From Cyrtodaria siliqua (Eukaryota > Mollusca > Bivalvia > Adapedonta > Hiatellidae): a DNA stretch of 64,000 bases. The stretch covers positions 124,001-188,000 of the forward strand of contig JAWPHD010003099.1 of the NCBI GenBank assembly GCA_037043455.1, read 5' to 3'. The translations under genes and the position numbers were made by a program. The stretch's first letter is position 1. Each line of letters opens with the position of its first letter. The notes below the pieces were generated by a model. It saw only the letters and a program-made list of their open reading frames with translations, was not told where the DNA came from and did not search any database. This document shows, in pieces, positions 14,850-26,205 of this stretch.

Positions 14850-15940
14850 ACCTCATATAATTATAGAAGCACCAAGTATAATTACAAACCTACATCATAT
14901 AATAACATAAGGGCATCATATAATGACAGAACAACTTCATATAATGATATAAGGACCAAATATCATGACGCAACCATCTCATATAATGATATATCATGAC
15001 AAACCCACCGCATATAATGATATCAGGACAAATCCACCGCATATAACGATATCAGCACCTCATAATCATGACAAAACCACCGCATATAATGATATCAGCA
15101 CCTCATATCATGTCGCAACAACCTCATATAATAATATCATTACCTCATATCATGACAAAACCACCGCATATAATGATATTAGCACCTCATATCATGACAA
15201 AACATCCGCATATAATGATATCAGCACCACATATCATGACAAAACCACCGCATATAACGACATCAGCACCTCATATCATGACAAAACCACCGCATATAAC
15301 GATATCAGCACCTCATATCATGACAAAACCACCGTATATAATGATATCAGCACCTCATATCATGACAAACCACCGCATATAATGATATCAGCACCTCATA
15401 TCATGACAAAACCATCTCATATAATGATATCAACACCTCATATCATGACGCAACCACCGCATATAACGATATCAGCACCTCACATCATGACAAAACCACC
15501 GCATATAACGATATCAGCACCTCATATCATGCAAAAACAACGCATATAACGATATCAGCACCTCATATCATGACACAACCACCGCATATAACGATATCAG
15601 CACCTCATATCATGACAAAACCACCGCATATAATGATATCAGCTATCCGCACCTCATATCATGACAAACCCACCGCATATAACGATATCAGCACCTCATA
15701 TCATGACAAAACCATCGCATATAATGATATCAGCACCTCATATAATGACACAGCCACCTCATATAATGATTTCAGCGCCTCATATCATGACGCAACCACC
15801 GCATGTAACGATATCAGCACCTCATATAATGACAAAACCACCGCATATAACGATATCAGCACCTCATATCATGAGAAAACCTCCGCATATAACGATATCA
15901 GCACCTCATATCATGACAAAACCACCGCATATAGCGAAAT
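14850..15940. repeat. 42-bp tandem array
   Basis: About 25 copies of a 42-bp unit built from CATGACAAAACCACCGCATA and TAATGATATCAGCACCTCAT. The left edge is decayed (14850-14940). Because 42 is a multiple of three, several frames stay open (for example 14965-15549 and 15570-16034), giving 14-residue periodic peptides. These have no signal of being genes. Confidence 0.93.
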
Positions 15941-16344
15941 TTTGATCTTAAGGCAGCCATGGCGTTCCCTAGCAAACACACAACGTTATTACAACGTGAT
16001 GGTTTGGTTGTATTTTGGTCAGGTTGTAATATAACGTTACCTGGACGTTGTGGCTACGTTACGCGTTTCGTTTTTACAAAATATCCAGTGATTCCAGTAT
16101 TTTATTGGAAAGTGTATTAAATATAATTCAGATGTCCAAAAAGATATTATTAGACCTGATTTTGTTTTTTCCCATTTTGAGTCACAACATTGTTCAACGA
16201 CGTTATAATGCAACGTCCATACAACGTTATGGAACACCGTTTTTACAACGTTGTATTTAGGTTCCAACACAACTTATATATATTAATTACCTCCTTTATA
16301 AAATATATTTTGATAATGTATCCTTTTTCACACAACAACACACA

Positions 16345-16455
16345 GATAAAAGTCCAGACATAGTGCCTATAATCGTCGGGTAGGACGCCTGTCGTAGGTG
16401 GAGGGGCTATAATCCTTAGAAATACACACACACACACTAAAAGAACAAACCACCT
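16345..16455 (+). repeat. duplicated segment with (AC)n, copy 1
   Basis: It resembles 16970-17092. Shared features in order are TGTGCCTAT or AGTGCCTAT, a CG-rich stretch, CTATAA-CCTTAGAA, an (AC)n run and CACTAAAAGAAC-AAC. The copies are in direct orientation about 630 bp apart. Confidence 0.6.
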
Positions 16456-16969
16456 GATATCTTCACCACGTGCACGTCGCAGAGTGGGCACTGATGACAC
16501 TCATGGTGTTTGTATTGGGGTCGCCTTGCCATCCCTATACGATATTACTGGTATGAGCACTATATTCGCATATAGTAATCAACATTGGTACTACTGAACC
16601 GGTTTGTCTCGGTTTAGTAGCTTGAGTGTCATTTGACCGAGAGTGAAGATGTCTCCTGCGTCCCGTCACAGCACACATCATCTGATGGCCACTGAAGTTA
16701 GAAGTCAGAAGTCAGAAGTCAGACGTCCGGAGCCGAGTGTGTACCGCCACAGCGGATCAAGGCAAACGACAGAAGGACTGAAAACCGAAGACGGAAGAGG
16801 GCCATCGGGCGGTGTGTGCGGTACCCCCCCCCCCCCCCCCCCCCCCCACTTCACCGCCACAGCGACAACCACAGAGCGAGAGCGACAACCACCAACATAA
16901 AATCGACAGAGACGACGACACAGCAACACAGCAACACAGCAGCACCAGATCAACCTACATACACATCTA
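16456..16969. repeat. low-complexity interior with a 24-base poly(C) tract
   Basis: The run of 24 C residues is at 16824-16847. Around it are AGTCAGA triplication (AGAAGTCAGAAGTCAGAAGT near 16700) and ACAGC/ACAAC-rich sequence. Overlapping frames on both strands across the poly(C) are compositional. Tract length could easily be wrong in an assembly. Confidence 0.75.
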
Positions 16970-17092
16970 GAAAAGACCAGACTATATTGTGCCTATCGCG
17001 TCAGGGTTACCTCGACGTGCTAGTTGGCGGACGGTCTATAAACCTTAGAACTACACACACACACACACACACACTAAAAGAACGAACACACT
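16970..17092 (+). repeat. duplicated segment with (AC)n, copy 2
   Basis: Direct partner of 16345-16455, with a longer (AC)n run at about 17052-17074. Confidence 0.6.
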
Positions 17093-17362
17093 TGACTCTT
17101 ATCTCTCAGAGTATCTCTTGCAGATACTTTTGTCTCTCTCAGAGACTCTCCAGAAGTCTTTGTCTCTTTTTCAGAGACACACACTCAATTGGGTTAATCT
17201 AGTTTTTTATGCCTACCATCAGGATCCAATGCTGATTATATGTTGGTTGTATTTTGGTTACTTATTCGACAACGTTGCTGGGAGTCTACCTTTTTACGTC
17301 GTAGGGATGTTATGATACAATAACGTTGTTGCAAGTTTGTCACGCCGTTATTGTGCTAGCTG

Positions 17363-18059
17363 GGATGCGACCTTTTTTTGCAGTTATGTGATAAACAAAA
17401 TGCCCATTCGTGCCTAATTAAAGGTCCATTATTTAGAATATAATATTGAATTTATTAAACTCGTTGGCTAAACTTGAAACGATGTTCGGTACAGCCTCAC
17501 TTCATATAATTGTATCCAACTCGTTTAATAAAAACAATATTTAACAGGCATTCATGTAAGACCCTCTATTAATTAATAATTTGAAAAGTTCAAAGCAAAT
17601 TATTTTTGCATGTTTATAATTGTTAATAATTGTTGGTGAGGAAAGATAGATATATATCCGGTGAACTGCCCTACTCTTACTAATGAATCGTTTACTTTGG
17701 TAATTTAACGTGCTCGTATACCGAAAGATCCACGGGACTGGCCGGGACCAGCCGGTTTACATCGCGCCCACTCCCCACCCCATCCGACGATCAGAACACA
17801 GAGACAAACTCAATGGCGTCGGTGATGCTTGAAACCTGGCCCATCGGTTTTACGTCGAATGTGTTACCCACTGGGGAACGCACGCCCAACTGGATGAATA
17901 ACTTCTAGATGCTAATGTTACTGCTTGATAAATACACAAAGACTGACATGTGTCCCTTTAATAGGCGTTGGTGGGGTGTGATGGAAAAAGGACGTTGAGT
18001 TGAAATTCTCATGTTCTGTTTAATACGACAGGATCTGAAAAAATGAATTACAATATTTT
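17363..18059. other. no gene recognised
   Basis: Mixed-composition DNA without a convincing frame, splice-linked exon or RNA gene that I can see. Confidence 0.5.
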
Positions 18060-18437
18060 ACACAGAAACCCAGTATTAAAACACAGAAACCCAGTAGAAA
18101 CCCAGTATTACAACACAGAAACATAGTATTACAACACAGAAACCCAGTATCCCAGTATTACAACACAGAAACATAGTATTACAACACAGAAACCCAGTAT
18201 CCCAGTATTACAACACAGAAACATAGTATTACAACACAGAAACCCAGTATTTCCAACACAGAAACCCAGTATTACAACACAGAAACCCAGTATTACAACA
18301 CAGAAACATAGTATTACAACACAGAAACCCAGTATCCCAGTATTACAACACAGAAACCCAGTATTACAACACAGAAACCCAGTATTTCCAACACAGAAAC
18401 CCAGTATTACAACACAGAAACCCAGTATTACAACATG
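18060..18437. repeat. 21-bp tandem array
   Basis: Copies of a 21-bp unit, AACACAGAAACCCAGTATTA plus C, with AACATAGTATTAC variants and some units extended by AGTATCCC. The 122-codon minus-strand frame (18129-18497) is the 7-residue periodic translation of the array, not a gene. Confidence 0.93.
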
Positions 18438-18551
18438 AAACAGCGGAAAATGAATGATTATCTCCCTGCAAAATACTGACCACAACAAAAAACGCATAGG
18501 ATAAGCAGTTTAATATAAGATCAGTAAACGGACAACACTCTGTGAATTTTA

Positions 18552-19026
18552 CGCCTTTTACCCACAACCATATGCAAGTAGTACCCTCGCACAGAATTAA
18601 TTCACTTTACATAGTATTAATTCTGTTCAGTATCGGCCATTTGTCTTTATTTCAAATAGATTCTGCTGTCAGTGAACTGACTGCTTTAGTCTTGCATTAA
18701 TTCAGTTTCCTATAGATTGTTTCACGTATCGGTAAAATGACTGCGTTACTTTTAAATTGGTTCACATACTCTTGCGTTGATCCATACTTTCGAGTGAACT
18801 GTTTCGAATTATATTGACTCGTTTCAAGTTCGATTAGATGGTTTGAAAAATCACTCCGGATTATTTCACAAAGCATCGGATTGTTTTAAGTTTGATTAGA
18901 TGATATCAAAAAAAGTAGTGGATCAATTAAAGTTAAATTGAATTAAATATAATACCGATGAATTAATTAATCTTTGACTGGATGATTTACTGAAATCGTA
19001 CTTTTGGCGGTAATGGCCGCCCATAA
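18552..19026 (-). repeat. dispersed repeat, copy 2 of an inverted pair
   Basis: Reverse-complement partner of 13062-13505. It ends with GGCGGTAATGGCCGCC at 19008-19023, the counterpart of GGTGGCCATTACCGCC at 13065. The 42-bp and 21-bp arrays lie between the two copies and the 30-bp array lies just outside this one. Confidence 0.75.
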
Positions 19027-19079
19027 TTTTCCCTTGATGAGTTGTCTCCACTTGGTCAATCTTGTGACAGATGGCTCGA

Positions 19080-19895
19080 CGGTACGATGGTGATATTCCA
19101 TCGTACCATCGCCATCGTATCATTGCCATCGTACCGTCGTACCATCGTATCATTTCCATCGTACCGTCGTACCATCTTATCATCGTCATCGTACCGTCGT
19201 ACCGTCGTATCATCGTATCATCGCCATCGTACCGTCGTACCATCGTAACATCGGCATCGTACCGTCGTACCATCACCATCGTACCGTCGTACCATCGTAT
19301 CATCGCCATCGTAACATCGCCATCGTATCATCGCCATCGTACCGTCGTACCGTCGTATCATTGCCATAGTACCCGACCGTATCATCGCAGTCGTAACATC
19401 GTATCATCGCCATAGTACCGTCGTACCATTGTATAGTTGCCATCGTACCGTCGTACCATCGTAGCATCGCCATCGTACCGTTGAACCATCGTATCATCGC
19501 CTTCGTACCGTCGTATCATCGCCATCGTACCGTCGTACCATCGTATCATCGCCATCGTACCATCGCCATCGTATCATCGTCATCTTACAGTCGTACCATC
19601 GTATCATTGCCATAGTACCCCATCGTATCATCGCCGTCGTACGATTGTATCATCGCCATCTTACCGTAGTACGAACGTATCATCGCCATCATACCGTCGT
19701 ACCATCGTATCGTCGCCATCGTATTATTGTACCATCGTATCATTTCCACCGTAAAGTCTTACCATCGTATCATCGCCATCGTATCGTCGTATCATCGTAT
19801 CATCGCCATCGTACCGTCGTACCATCGTATCATCGCCATCGTACCGTCGTAACATCGTATCATTGCCATCGTACCCCAACGTATCATCGCAATCG
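19080..19895. repeat. 30-bp tandem array (CATCGTAC/CATCGCCATCG)
   Basis: Imperfect units of about 30 bp made of the sub-motifs CATCGTACCGTCGTACCATC and GTATCATCGC. The array is unusually rich in CG dinucleotides for this window and is nearly free of stops in several frames on both strands. That explains the frames at 18923-19309, 19071-19415 and 19645-19899. Confidence 0.93.
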
Positions 19896-20280
19896 TTAAA
19901 AAACAAACCCGTTCTAGGTTAATAATATTGTATTGCAAGCTTCATTATACAATACACATATATATAATCAGTGGCATAATAAGCATGAAAAAAAAAGCAA
20001 TTGGGTATGACTACAAGTTATTCCAACATTAGTTACAGTCCTTCCCACAGCGTTACATGTTACGTTTATTAAACTAAAATGGCGGGGTTAACAAATAAAT
20101 AACTAAATTAATTCAAATTGAAGAAAGCGAAAAAAAATAAAAAAAATAAAAGAATATGAGAACAATAATATCATCACGACCACAGCTGTCTCGACCAAAC
20201 ATCCCTGCATGGTTCCCACCCTCTCCAGCCCTGCCCATAACCTGCTCCTCAACGTCAACATCACAGGGGACAGGTACATA
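19896..20280. other. AT-rich spacer, probably 3' untranslated part of the adjacent LINE fragment
   Basis: It contains A-rich runs at about 20128-20152. Read on the minus strand, the GC-richer block 20165-20270 follows the LINE fragment's stop. No gene is seen. Confidence 0.4.
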
Positions 20281-20640
20281 TTAGTTAAGAGAGAAACGGC
20301 GAGTACGTTTTATATAAATTTGAATTTCTATAAATAAAGATAAATTGTCTTCGTCTGTTCGATTATCACTGCCAAATAGGAGTTTTGTTGTACTTAGAGG
20401 ATGGAATGTACGTGTTCTTTGAAATAATTGAGTTCTTTCATTAATAAATTGACTGCATTTAAACAAGAAATGTTCAGCATCCTCAATTCCGTTTCCACAT
20501 ATTCCCTCAGGTGATTGCTAAAATGGTCAAAAATTAAATTGCTGCATTTGATCCTAATACGTGCATGGTGTACTGCATAAAAACAAACCCGTTCAAGAAA
20601 GCATGTGATTTCGCCACCGTTCTAGGAAAGTGTTCAGACC
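20281..20640 (-). pseudogene. decayed 3' end of a LINE ORF2 (C-terminal zinc-knuckle region)
   Basis: On the minus strand, from about 20520 to 20281, the frame reads SPEGICGNGIEDAEHFLFKC and runs on through an N-RTQLF-LLFG segment to IQIYIKRTRRFSLN and a stop. This matches the Cys/His knuckle and tail at the C-terminus of CR1/L2/Jockey-type LINE ORF2 proteins. The first cysteine of the expected ECICG is replaced (EGICG). Upstream (20520-20640) the frame has several stops, so it is a fossil. The RT core is absent. Identification rests on family recognition by eye. Confidence 0.65.
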
Positions 20641-21284
20641 GGTGTGCGACTAGTTCCTCTGTTTTATTTAAATGTTGTTTGCTGTGTAAATAATAAGAAC
20701 AGGACAACAACAGGTGATAATATATGGACAAACGGGAATCGATAATTGACCTCTGTACAGCTGCGTACTAACCAAGTTACAAACTATCAATGGCGAGACG
20801 TTGCTCTATTAGCAACAGGTACACACATTTTCTATATTTGTGTCCAGCATGCCATGGCTTGTATTTATATAGATCAGTGAACAGTGCTTGTATTTCTGTC
20901 TATTGATAGGCAATGTGTGTTACAGTTTAATTGATTATCATAAATCGTTAACTGTACCTCATTATGAAACTAAGTTTAAAGAAAAGTGTGCCATGGAGGA
21001 TATAGTGTGAAAAAATATATCGAAGATCTTTCCAGAAAATCAATAAAATACATGTTCTTTAAACTAGGAATTAAAATAGGAATGTTTATATGATTGGCTT
21101 GTCAATGTTGTAAGGTTTGTATATTTTGTAGAAATCTAGTATTCAGTTTTAGCAATAAGCCATGCCGCGTTTTGTTGGGTTGCGTTGTTGAACATAGACA
21201 CAGCGTGATTGGAAATGTTTAACATACCAAATCAAACGTCCCAATGATTTTAGTTAGTATCATTGTAAAATAAAATAATATAAA
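20641..21284. other. no gene recognised
   Basis: AT-rich intergenic DNA; no supported frame or RNA. Confidence 0.5.
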
Positions 21285-21737
21285 GGTTTACCACCACTAA
21301 TTACATGTAAGCTTCTAGTTCCTATAATAAAAGTAATCCCTCCTTTTTTGATGAAAACGGTCATTATGAGTAGGGGAAAACTGCCCATTCCTATTCAATT
21401 TTGTGGTTGTATGTATAAGAAGCGTATTAATAAGTTTTACTGGATCACTGATGAACATTTTCGAAATTTCGACTCTATGCTTACACTTTGTGAGCAATGA
21501 AAACAGTCAATCAATGAAAACAGCTGTACCCTTGACCTGTTAGTAAACAAACAAGAACTTTCTTACATGTCTTGTGACCCCACCTTTTCTGGTGATTTTT
21601 AAAGTGGAAAATGAGTTTTCTATATGGACATTACACTGCTGCATTATCCATACTTGAGTTGAATTTGCAGCAAATCGTTAATATGTGACACTTTAACGTT
21701 GGTGTATATGTGGAAAATAATTAGTGGTATAATACCT
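21285..21737 (+). repeat. duplicated segment, copy 1 (partner 26691-27082)
   Basis: Direct, diverged copy of 26691-27082. Shared landmarks in order are GGTTTACCACCAC, GTTCCTATAA, CCCATT-CTATT, ATCAATGAAAACAG, TGTACCCTTGA, GAACTTTCTTA, ATGTCTT-TGACCCCA, CACTGCTGCATTAT, TTGAGTTGAA and ACATGTGAC or ATATGTGAC. It lies outside the Shisa-like gene, 4.4 kb upstream of exon 1. Confidence 0.85.
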
Positions 21738-22144
21738 AAACCGCTTCATTTTTGTAAAATTCCAAAAAGGTGTTAAGTTCTATATTAATTACATATGCTC
21801 GGCTTGACTAACTCATGGGTTTATTTATAAATGAAAACGTAACACTTCCAAAATAATTGTGTTTTTGTAATGTAATCAATTATGTTCAGTGATAGATAGT
21901 CAGTCAACACTTGCGCAGAGGTTTAGTACAGTGCTTACATCCGAACTTTCGCCGGGGTCTAGGAGCCCGTGTTAAAATTGATAAATACTATTAGTTTCCA
22001 TTCTTAAGAGCCTAAACATAATGAACGAGCCTTACAATGAACCCTTATTTAAAAGGTTATGTATTCTGCATTGTAATTTGGACTGTGCTGGGTTACGCAC
22101 TAGCGTCCGTTTAAATTAGTTGGTGAATTCAAATGAAAATCTCT
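21738..22144. other. no gene recognised
   Basis: AT-rich DNA leading into the 22-bp array. Confidence 0.5.
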
Positions 22145-24590
22145 TCAATATATATAGCGCTGTAATTTTTAATATATATTACTTCAGTTTTTAATATATA
22201 ACGCTCCAATATTTAATATAACGCTAAAAACTGTTAATATATATTTATAATGCTGCAATACTTAACATATGCGGCTGCAATCTTTAAGAGATATAACCTT
22301 GCAATCTTTAATATATACATGTATAACGCTGCAATCTTCAATGCATATAACGCTGCAATTTTTATTATAAACGTATAATGATGCAATCATTAATATTTAA
22401 TACTGTAATCATTAATATATATGTATAATGATGCAATCTTTAATATGTGACTCTGCAGTCTTTAATATATAATACTGCAATATTTAATATATAATACTGC
22501 AATCGTTAGTATATAACACTGCAATCATTAATATATATGTATAATGATGCAATTTTTTAATATGTGACGCTGCAATCTTTAATATATAATACTGCAATCT
22601 TTAATATATAACACTGCAATCGTTAATATATAATACTGCAATGTTAATATATAATACTGCAATCTTTAATATATAATACAGCAATCTTTAACATATAATA
22701 CTGCAATCGTTAATATATAATACTGCAATGTTAATATATAATACTGCAGTCTTTAATATATATGTATAATGATGCAATTTTTAATATGTGACGCTGCAAT
22801 CTTTTATATATAATACAGCAATCTTTAACATATAATACTGCACAAGTTAATATATAATACTGCAATCGTTAATATATAATATTGCAATCGTTAATATATA
22901 ATACTGCAATGTTAATATATAATACTGCAGTCTTTAATATATATGTATAATGATGCAATCTTTAATATGTGACGCTGCAATCTTTAATATATAATACTGC
23001 AATGTTAATATATAATACTGCAATCGTTAGTATATAATACTGCAATCATTAATATATATGTATAATGATGCAATCTTTAATATGTGACGCTGCAATCTTT
23101 AATATATAATACTGCAATCGTTAATATATAATACTGCAATCATTAATATATATGTATAATGATGCAATCTTTAATATGTGACGCTGCAATCTTTAATATA
23201 TAATACTGCAATCTTTAATATATAATACTGCAATGTTAATATATACTATTGCAATCGTTAATATATAATACTGCAATCGTTAGTATATAATACTGCAGTC
23301 TTTAATATATATGTATAATGATGCAATCTTTAATATGTGACGCTGCAATCTTTAATATATAATACTGCAATCTTTAATATATTACTGCAATGTTAATATA
23401 TAATATTGCAATCGTTAGTATATAGTTAGTATATAATACTGCAATCGTTAGTATATAATACTGCAATCATTAATATATATGTATAATGATGCAATCTTTA
23501 ATATGTGACGCTGCAATCTTTAACATATAATACTGCACAAGTTAATATATAATACTGCAATCGCTAATGTATAATACTGCAATCTTTAATATATTACTGC
23601 AATGTTAATATATAATATTGCACAAGTTAATATATAATACTGCAATCGCTAATGTATAATACTGCAATCGCTAATGTATAATACTGCAATCTTTAATATA
23701 TTGCTGCAATGTTAATATATAATATTGCAATCGCTAGTATATAATACTGCAATCATTAATATATAATGTATAATGATGCAATTTTTTAATATGTGACGCT
23801 GCAATCTTTAATATATAATACTGCAATCTTTAACATATAATACTGCACAAGTTAATATATAATACTGCAATCTTTAATATATAATACTGCACAAGTTAAT
23901 ATATAATACTGCAATCGCTAATATATAATACTGCAATCGCTAATATATTACTGCAATGTTAATATATAATATTGCACAAGTTAATATATAATACTGCAAT
24001 CGCTAATGTATAATACTGCAATCTTTAATATATTACTGCAATGTTAATATATAATACTGCAATCGCTAATGTATAATACTGCAATCGTTATTATATAATA
24101 CTGCAATCGCTAATGTATAATACTGCAATCTTTAACATATAATACTGCACAAGTTAATATATAATACTGCAATCGCTAATGTATAATACTGCAATCGCTA
24201 ATGTATAATACTGCAATCTTTAACATATAATACTGCACAAGTTAATGTATAATACTGCAATCGCTAATGTACAATACTGCAATCGTTATTATATAATACT
24301 GCAATCGCTAATGTATAATACTGCAATCTTTAACATATAATACTGCACAAGTTAATATATAATACTGCAATATTTAACATATAATACTGCACAAGTTAAT
24401 ATATATTACTGCAATCGCTAATGTATAATACTGCAATCGCTAATGTATAATACTGCAATCGTTATTATATAATACTGCAATCGCTAATGTATAATACTGC
24501 AATCGCTAATGTATAATACTGTAAACGTTATTATATAATCCTGCAGTCTTTGATAAAACGCTGCAATCTTAAATATATAAAGCTGCATTT
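22145..24590. repeat. 22-bp AT-rich tandem array
   Basis: About 110 units of roughly 22 bp, AATATATAATACTGCAATCG plus TT. Sub-variants include TGTATAATGATGCAATCTTT, GTGACGCTGCAATC, TGCACAAGTTAATATA and CGCTAATGTATAATACTGCA. The last type dominates 24000-24540. Degenerate units occur at both edges, with remnants near 24655-24690. Confidence 0.93.
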
Positions 24591-24785
24591 AATATTCCAT
24601 TTATGTAAACATTTGTAATCTTCATTCAATTGGAGGAAATAAAGCTGATACATATATAATATATAATACTGCAATCTTCAATATTCAGCCCGGTAATCTT
24701 CAAACTGTTTATAATAACTATCCCGCCAACCACAGCCAAATTATGTAAACATACGTTCACCGTTTATAAACCTACTGACTACAAG

Positions 24786-24787
<2 letters not shown>

Positions 24788-24816
<29 letters not shown>
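24788..24816. repeat. (TA)n microsatellite
   Basis: Uninterrupted TA dinucleotides. Confidence 0.9.
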
Positions 24817-24817
<1 letters not shown>

Positions 24818-26138
24818 CTTCCATAATTTCAAAATACAAACTCTGTAGACACACTGTAAACGGCTTTAACCAACCTGGCCAAACCCCAAAACGGGAACGT
24901 CGAATTAGGAGTTACCAACTCATAATTCATTTTGCGCATATTTAGACATGAGTATTTTAAGGACCCATGAATACATCTATATTTTTAATCGGCAAATGTA
25001 CATTAGTATATGACCTGAACACTGGACAGAGTTTTGATAAACAGTTTTGTAGTATAATTTTGTCGTTATTTGGCGGGTTAGCGCCTTTAACAATGCTCGT
25101 CTTTATGTTCTTGGGTATGGCAATGGTGTCCATTTAATATCAACAGAAAGGAAAGAAAAGAACGAAAAATCATGCACGCCAGTTATATATTTTGTAAAAA
25201 AACCAACAAAAACAAACAAACAAACAACTGCATTTCTCTTTGTTAAAATTATTATTGGATCCTAATATGGATTTGGTGAACACTTGATTTGGTGTACACT
25301 TCTTTCTGTTGTACTGTTATTCTCGTTGTTTTGCTATACATTTGTTTTATTGACTTGGGATACACTCTTAAAATAAATATCCAGTTATGCCTGCATAACG
25401 TGTTTTATGAACAAGTCTGGGGGTCATTATTGATAACGTCAATATGAGATGATCAACATCTTATTATCACGCGCAGGAACATGAGTTCAGTGTGTGCTCC
25501 ATGCTGATTGGCTATTTTATGGGCGCGCCCATGAGAAGTTGGGCGTCTGGCATCTTCGGATATTCTTATATATTTTTTAAATGCATTGCTGTTCCACCTG
25601 CCTAATGAACGAATACATGCATCTGAAACCCCTTCGGTTACAACTGGCTGTAGATCACAAATTTAAAATCTTCATTCTCGCCTGTTTCGGATATGGCAAT
25701 GTCCGGAGAAAACCTCTATATATATTTATTATAAATATGCCATTTATGTATCGTGTGACATGAATGACACATTAAATAATCATAAATAACATTTAATTTA
25801 TACAGATAAGCACATTTATAAGTACAGTGCCATTCATCGTATGAGCGTTATTTGCAATTAAATACCGGCAATCAACTCCGTTGTATAAATAGTTAATGGA
25901 CACCCCATTCAAGTTTATTTTCAGGTTATTGAAATCTGACTCAGTACATTCATCTCTTTATAGATTTTCCATTTTACCTTGATGTTCACTTAGTTTGAAC
26001 GGCGGTATAATGACAGTCGTCAAAATATTATTTACGCATGGGATAATATTTAAATTATTTTCAGGATTAAATCGATTTACGAAATAACACAATACTGTCG
26101 GATGGAAATATAAAATTGGTGGTATTGTATTCTCCAAA
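24817..26138. other. upstream region of the Shisa-like gene; no other gene
   Basis: AT-rich DNA containing the unplaced promoter and 5' untranslated region of the gene that starts at 26139. I cannot fix a transcription start. A 60-codon frame at 25581-25763 has no supporting features. Confidence 0.45.
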
Positions 26139-26205
26139 ATGGGGCAATCATGGTGTTTACGTGCATTTTTGCATCTCGTACTTCCCGGAGTGGTGCTGAT
26201 AGCGG
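26139..26205 (+). CDS. Shisa-like gene, coding exon 1 (signal peptide)
   Basis: The exon encodes MGQSWCLRAFLHLVLPGVVL followed by IA, then one base (G) of a split codon before the donor GTGAGT. The start is the first ATG that opens onto this hydrophobic leader. Phase 1 at the donor matches the exon 2 acceptor, creating an Asp codon. Cleavage could fall after Ala22 or Ala27. Confidence 0.8.

Larger units (their letters stand above)
15963..17362. mobile_element. CAACGTT-rich MITE-like region, possibly composite
   Basis: The motifs ACAACGTTA, GGTTGTATTTTGG and AACGTTGCTGGG cluster at 15963-16262 and again at 17236-17362. The outer left end (CCCTAGCAAACACACAACG) partly matches the reverse complement of the right end (TCCCAGCTAGCACAATAACG), as terminal inverted repeats would. 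I recall CAACGTT-rich short elements with CTAGC-type ends from aquatic invertebrate genomes, so a MITE is my best guess. The 1-kb interior is unrelated sequence and may be captured DNA. Confidence 0.4.

Noticed and set aside
14965..16034. Frames of 94-194 codons with HDKTTAYNDISTSY repeats
   Set aside because: By-products of the 42-bp array; several phases are open at once.
16643..17202. Overlapping frames across the poly(C) region on both strands
   Set aside because: Low-complexity composition (Pro or Gly runs) explains them; no homology recognised.
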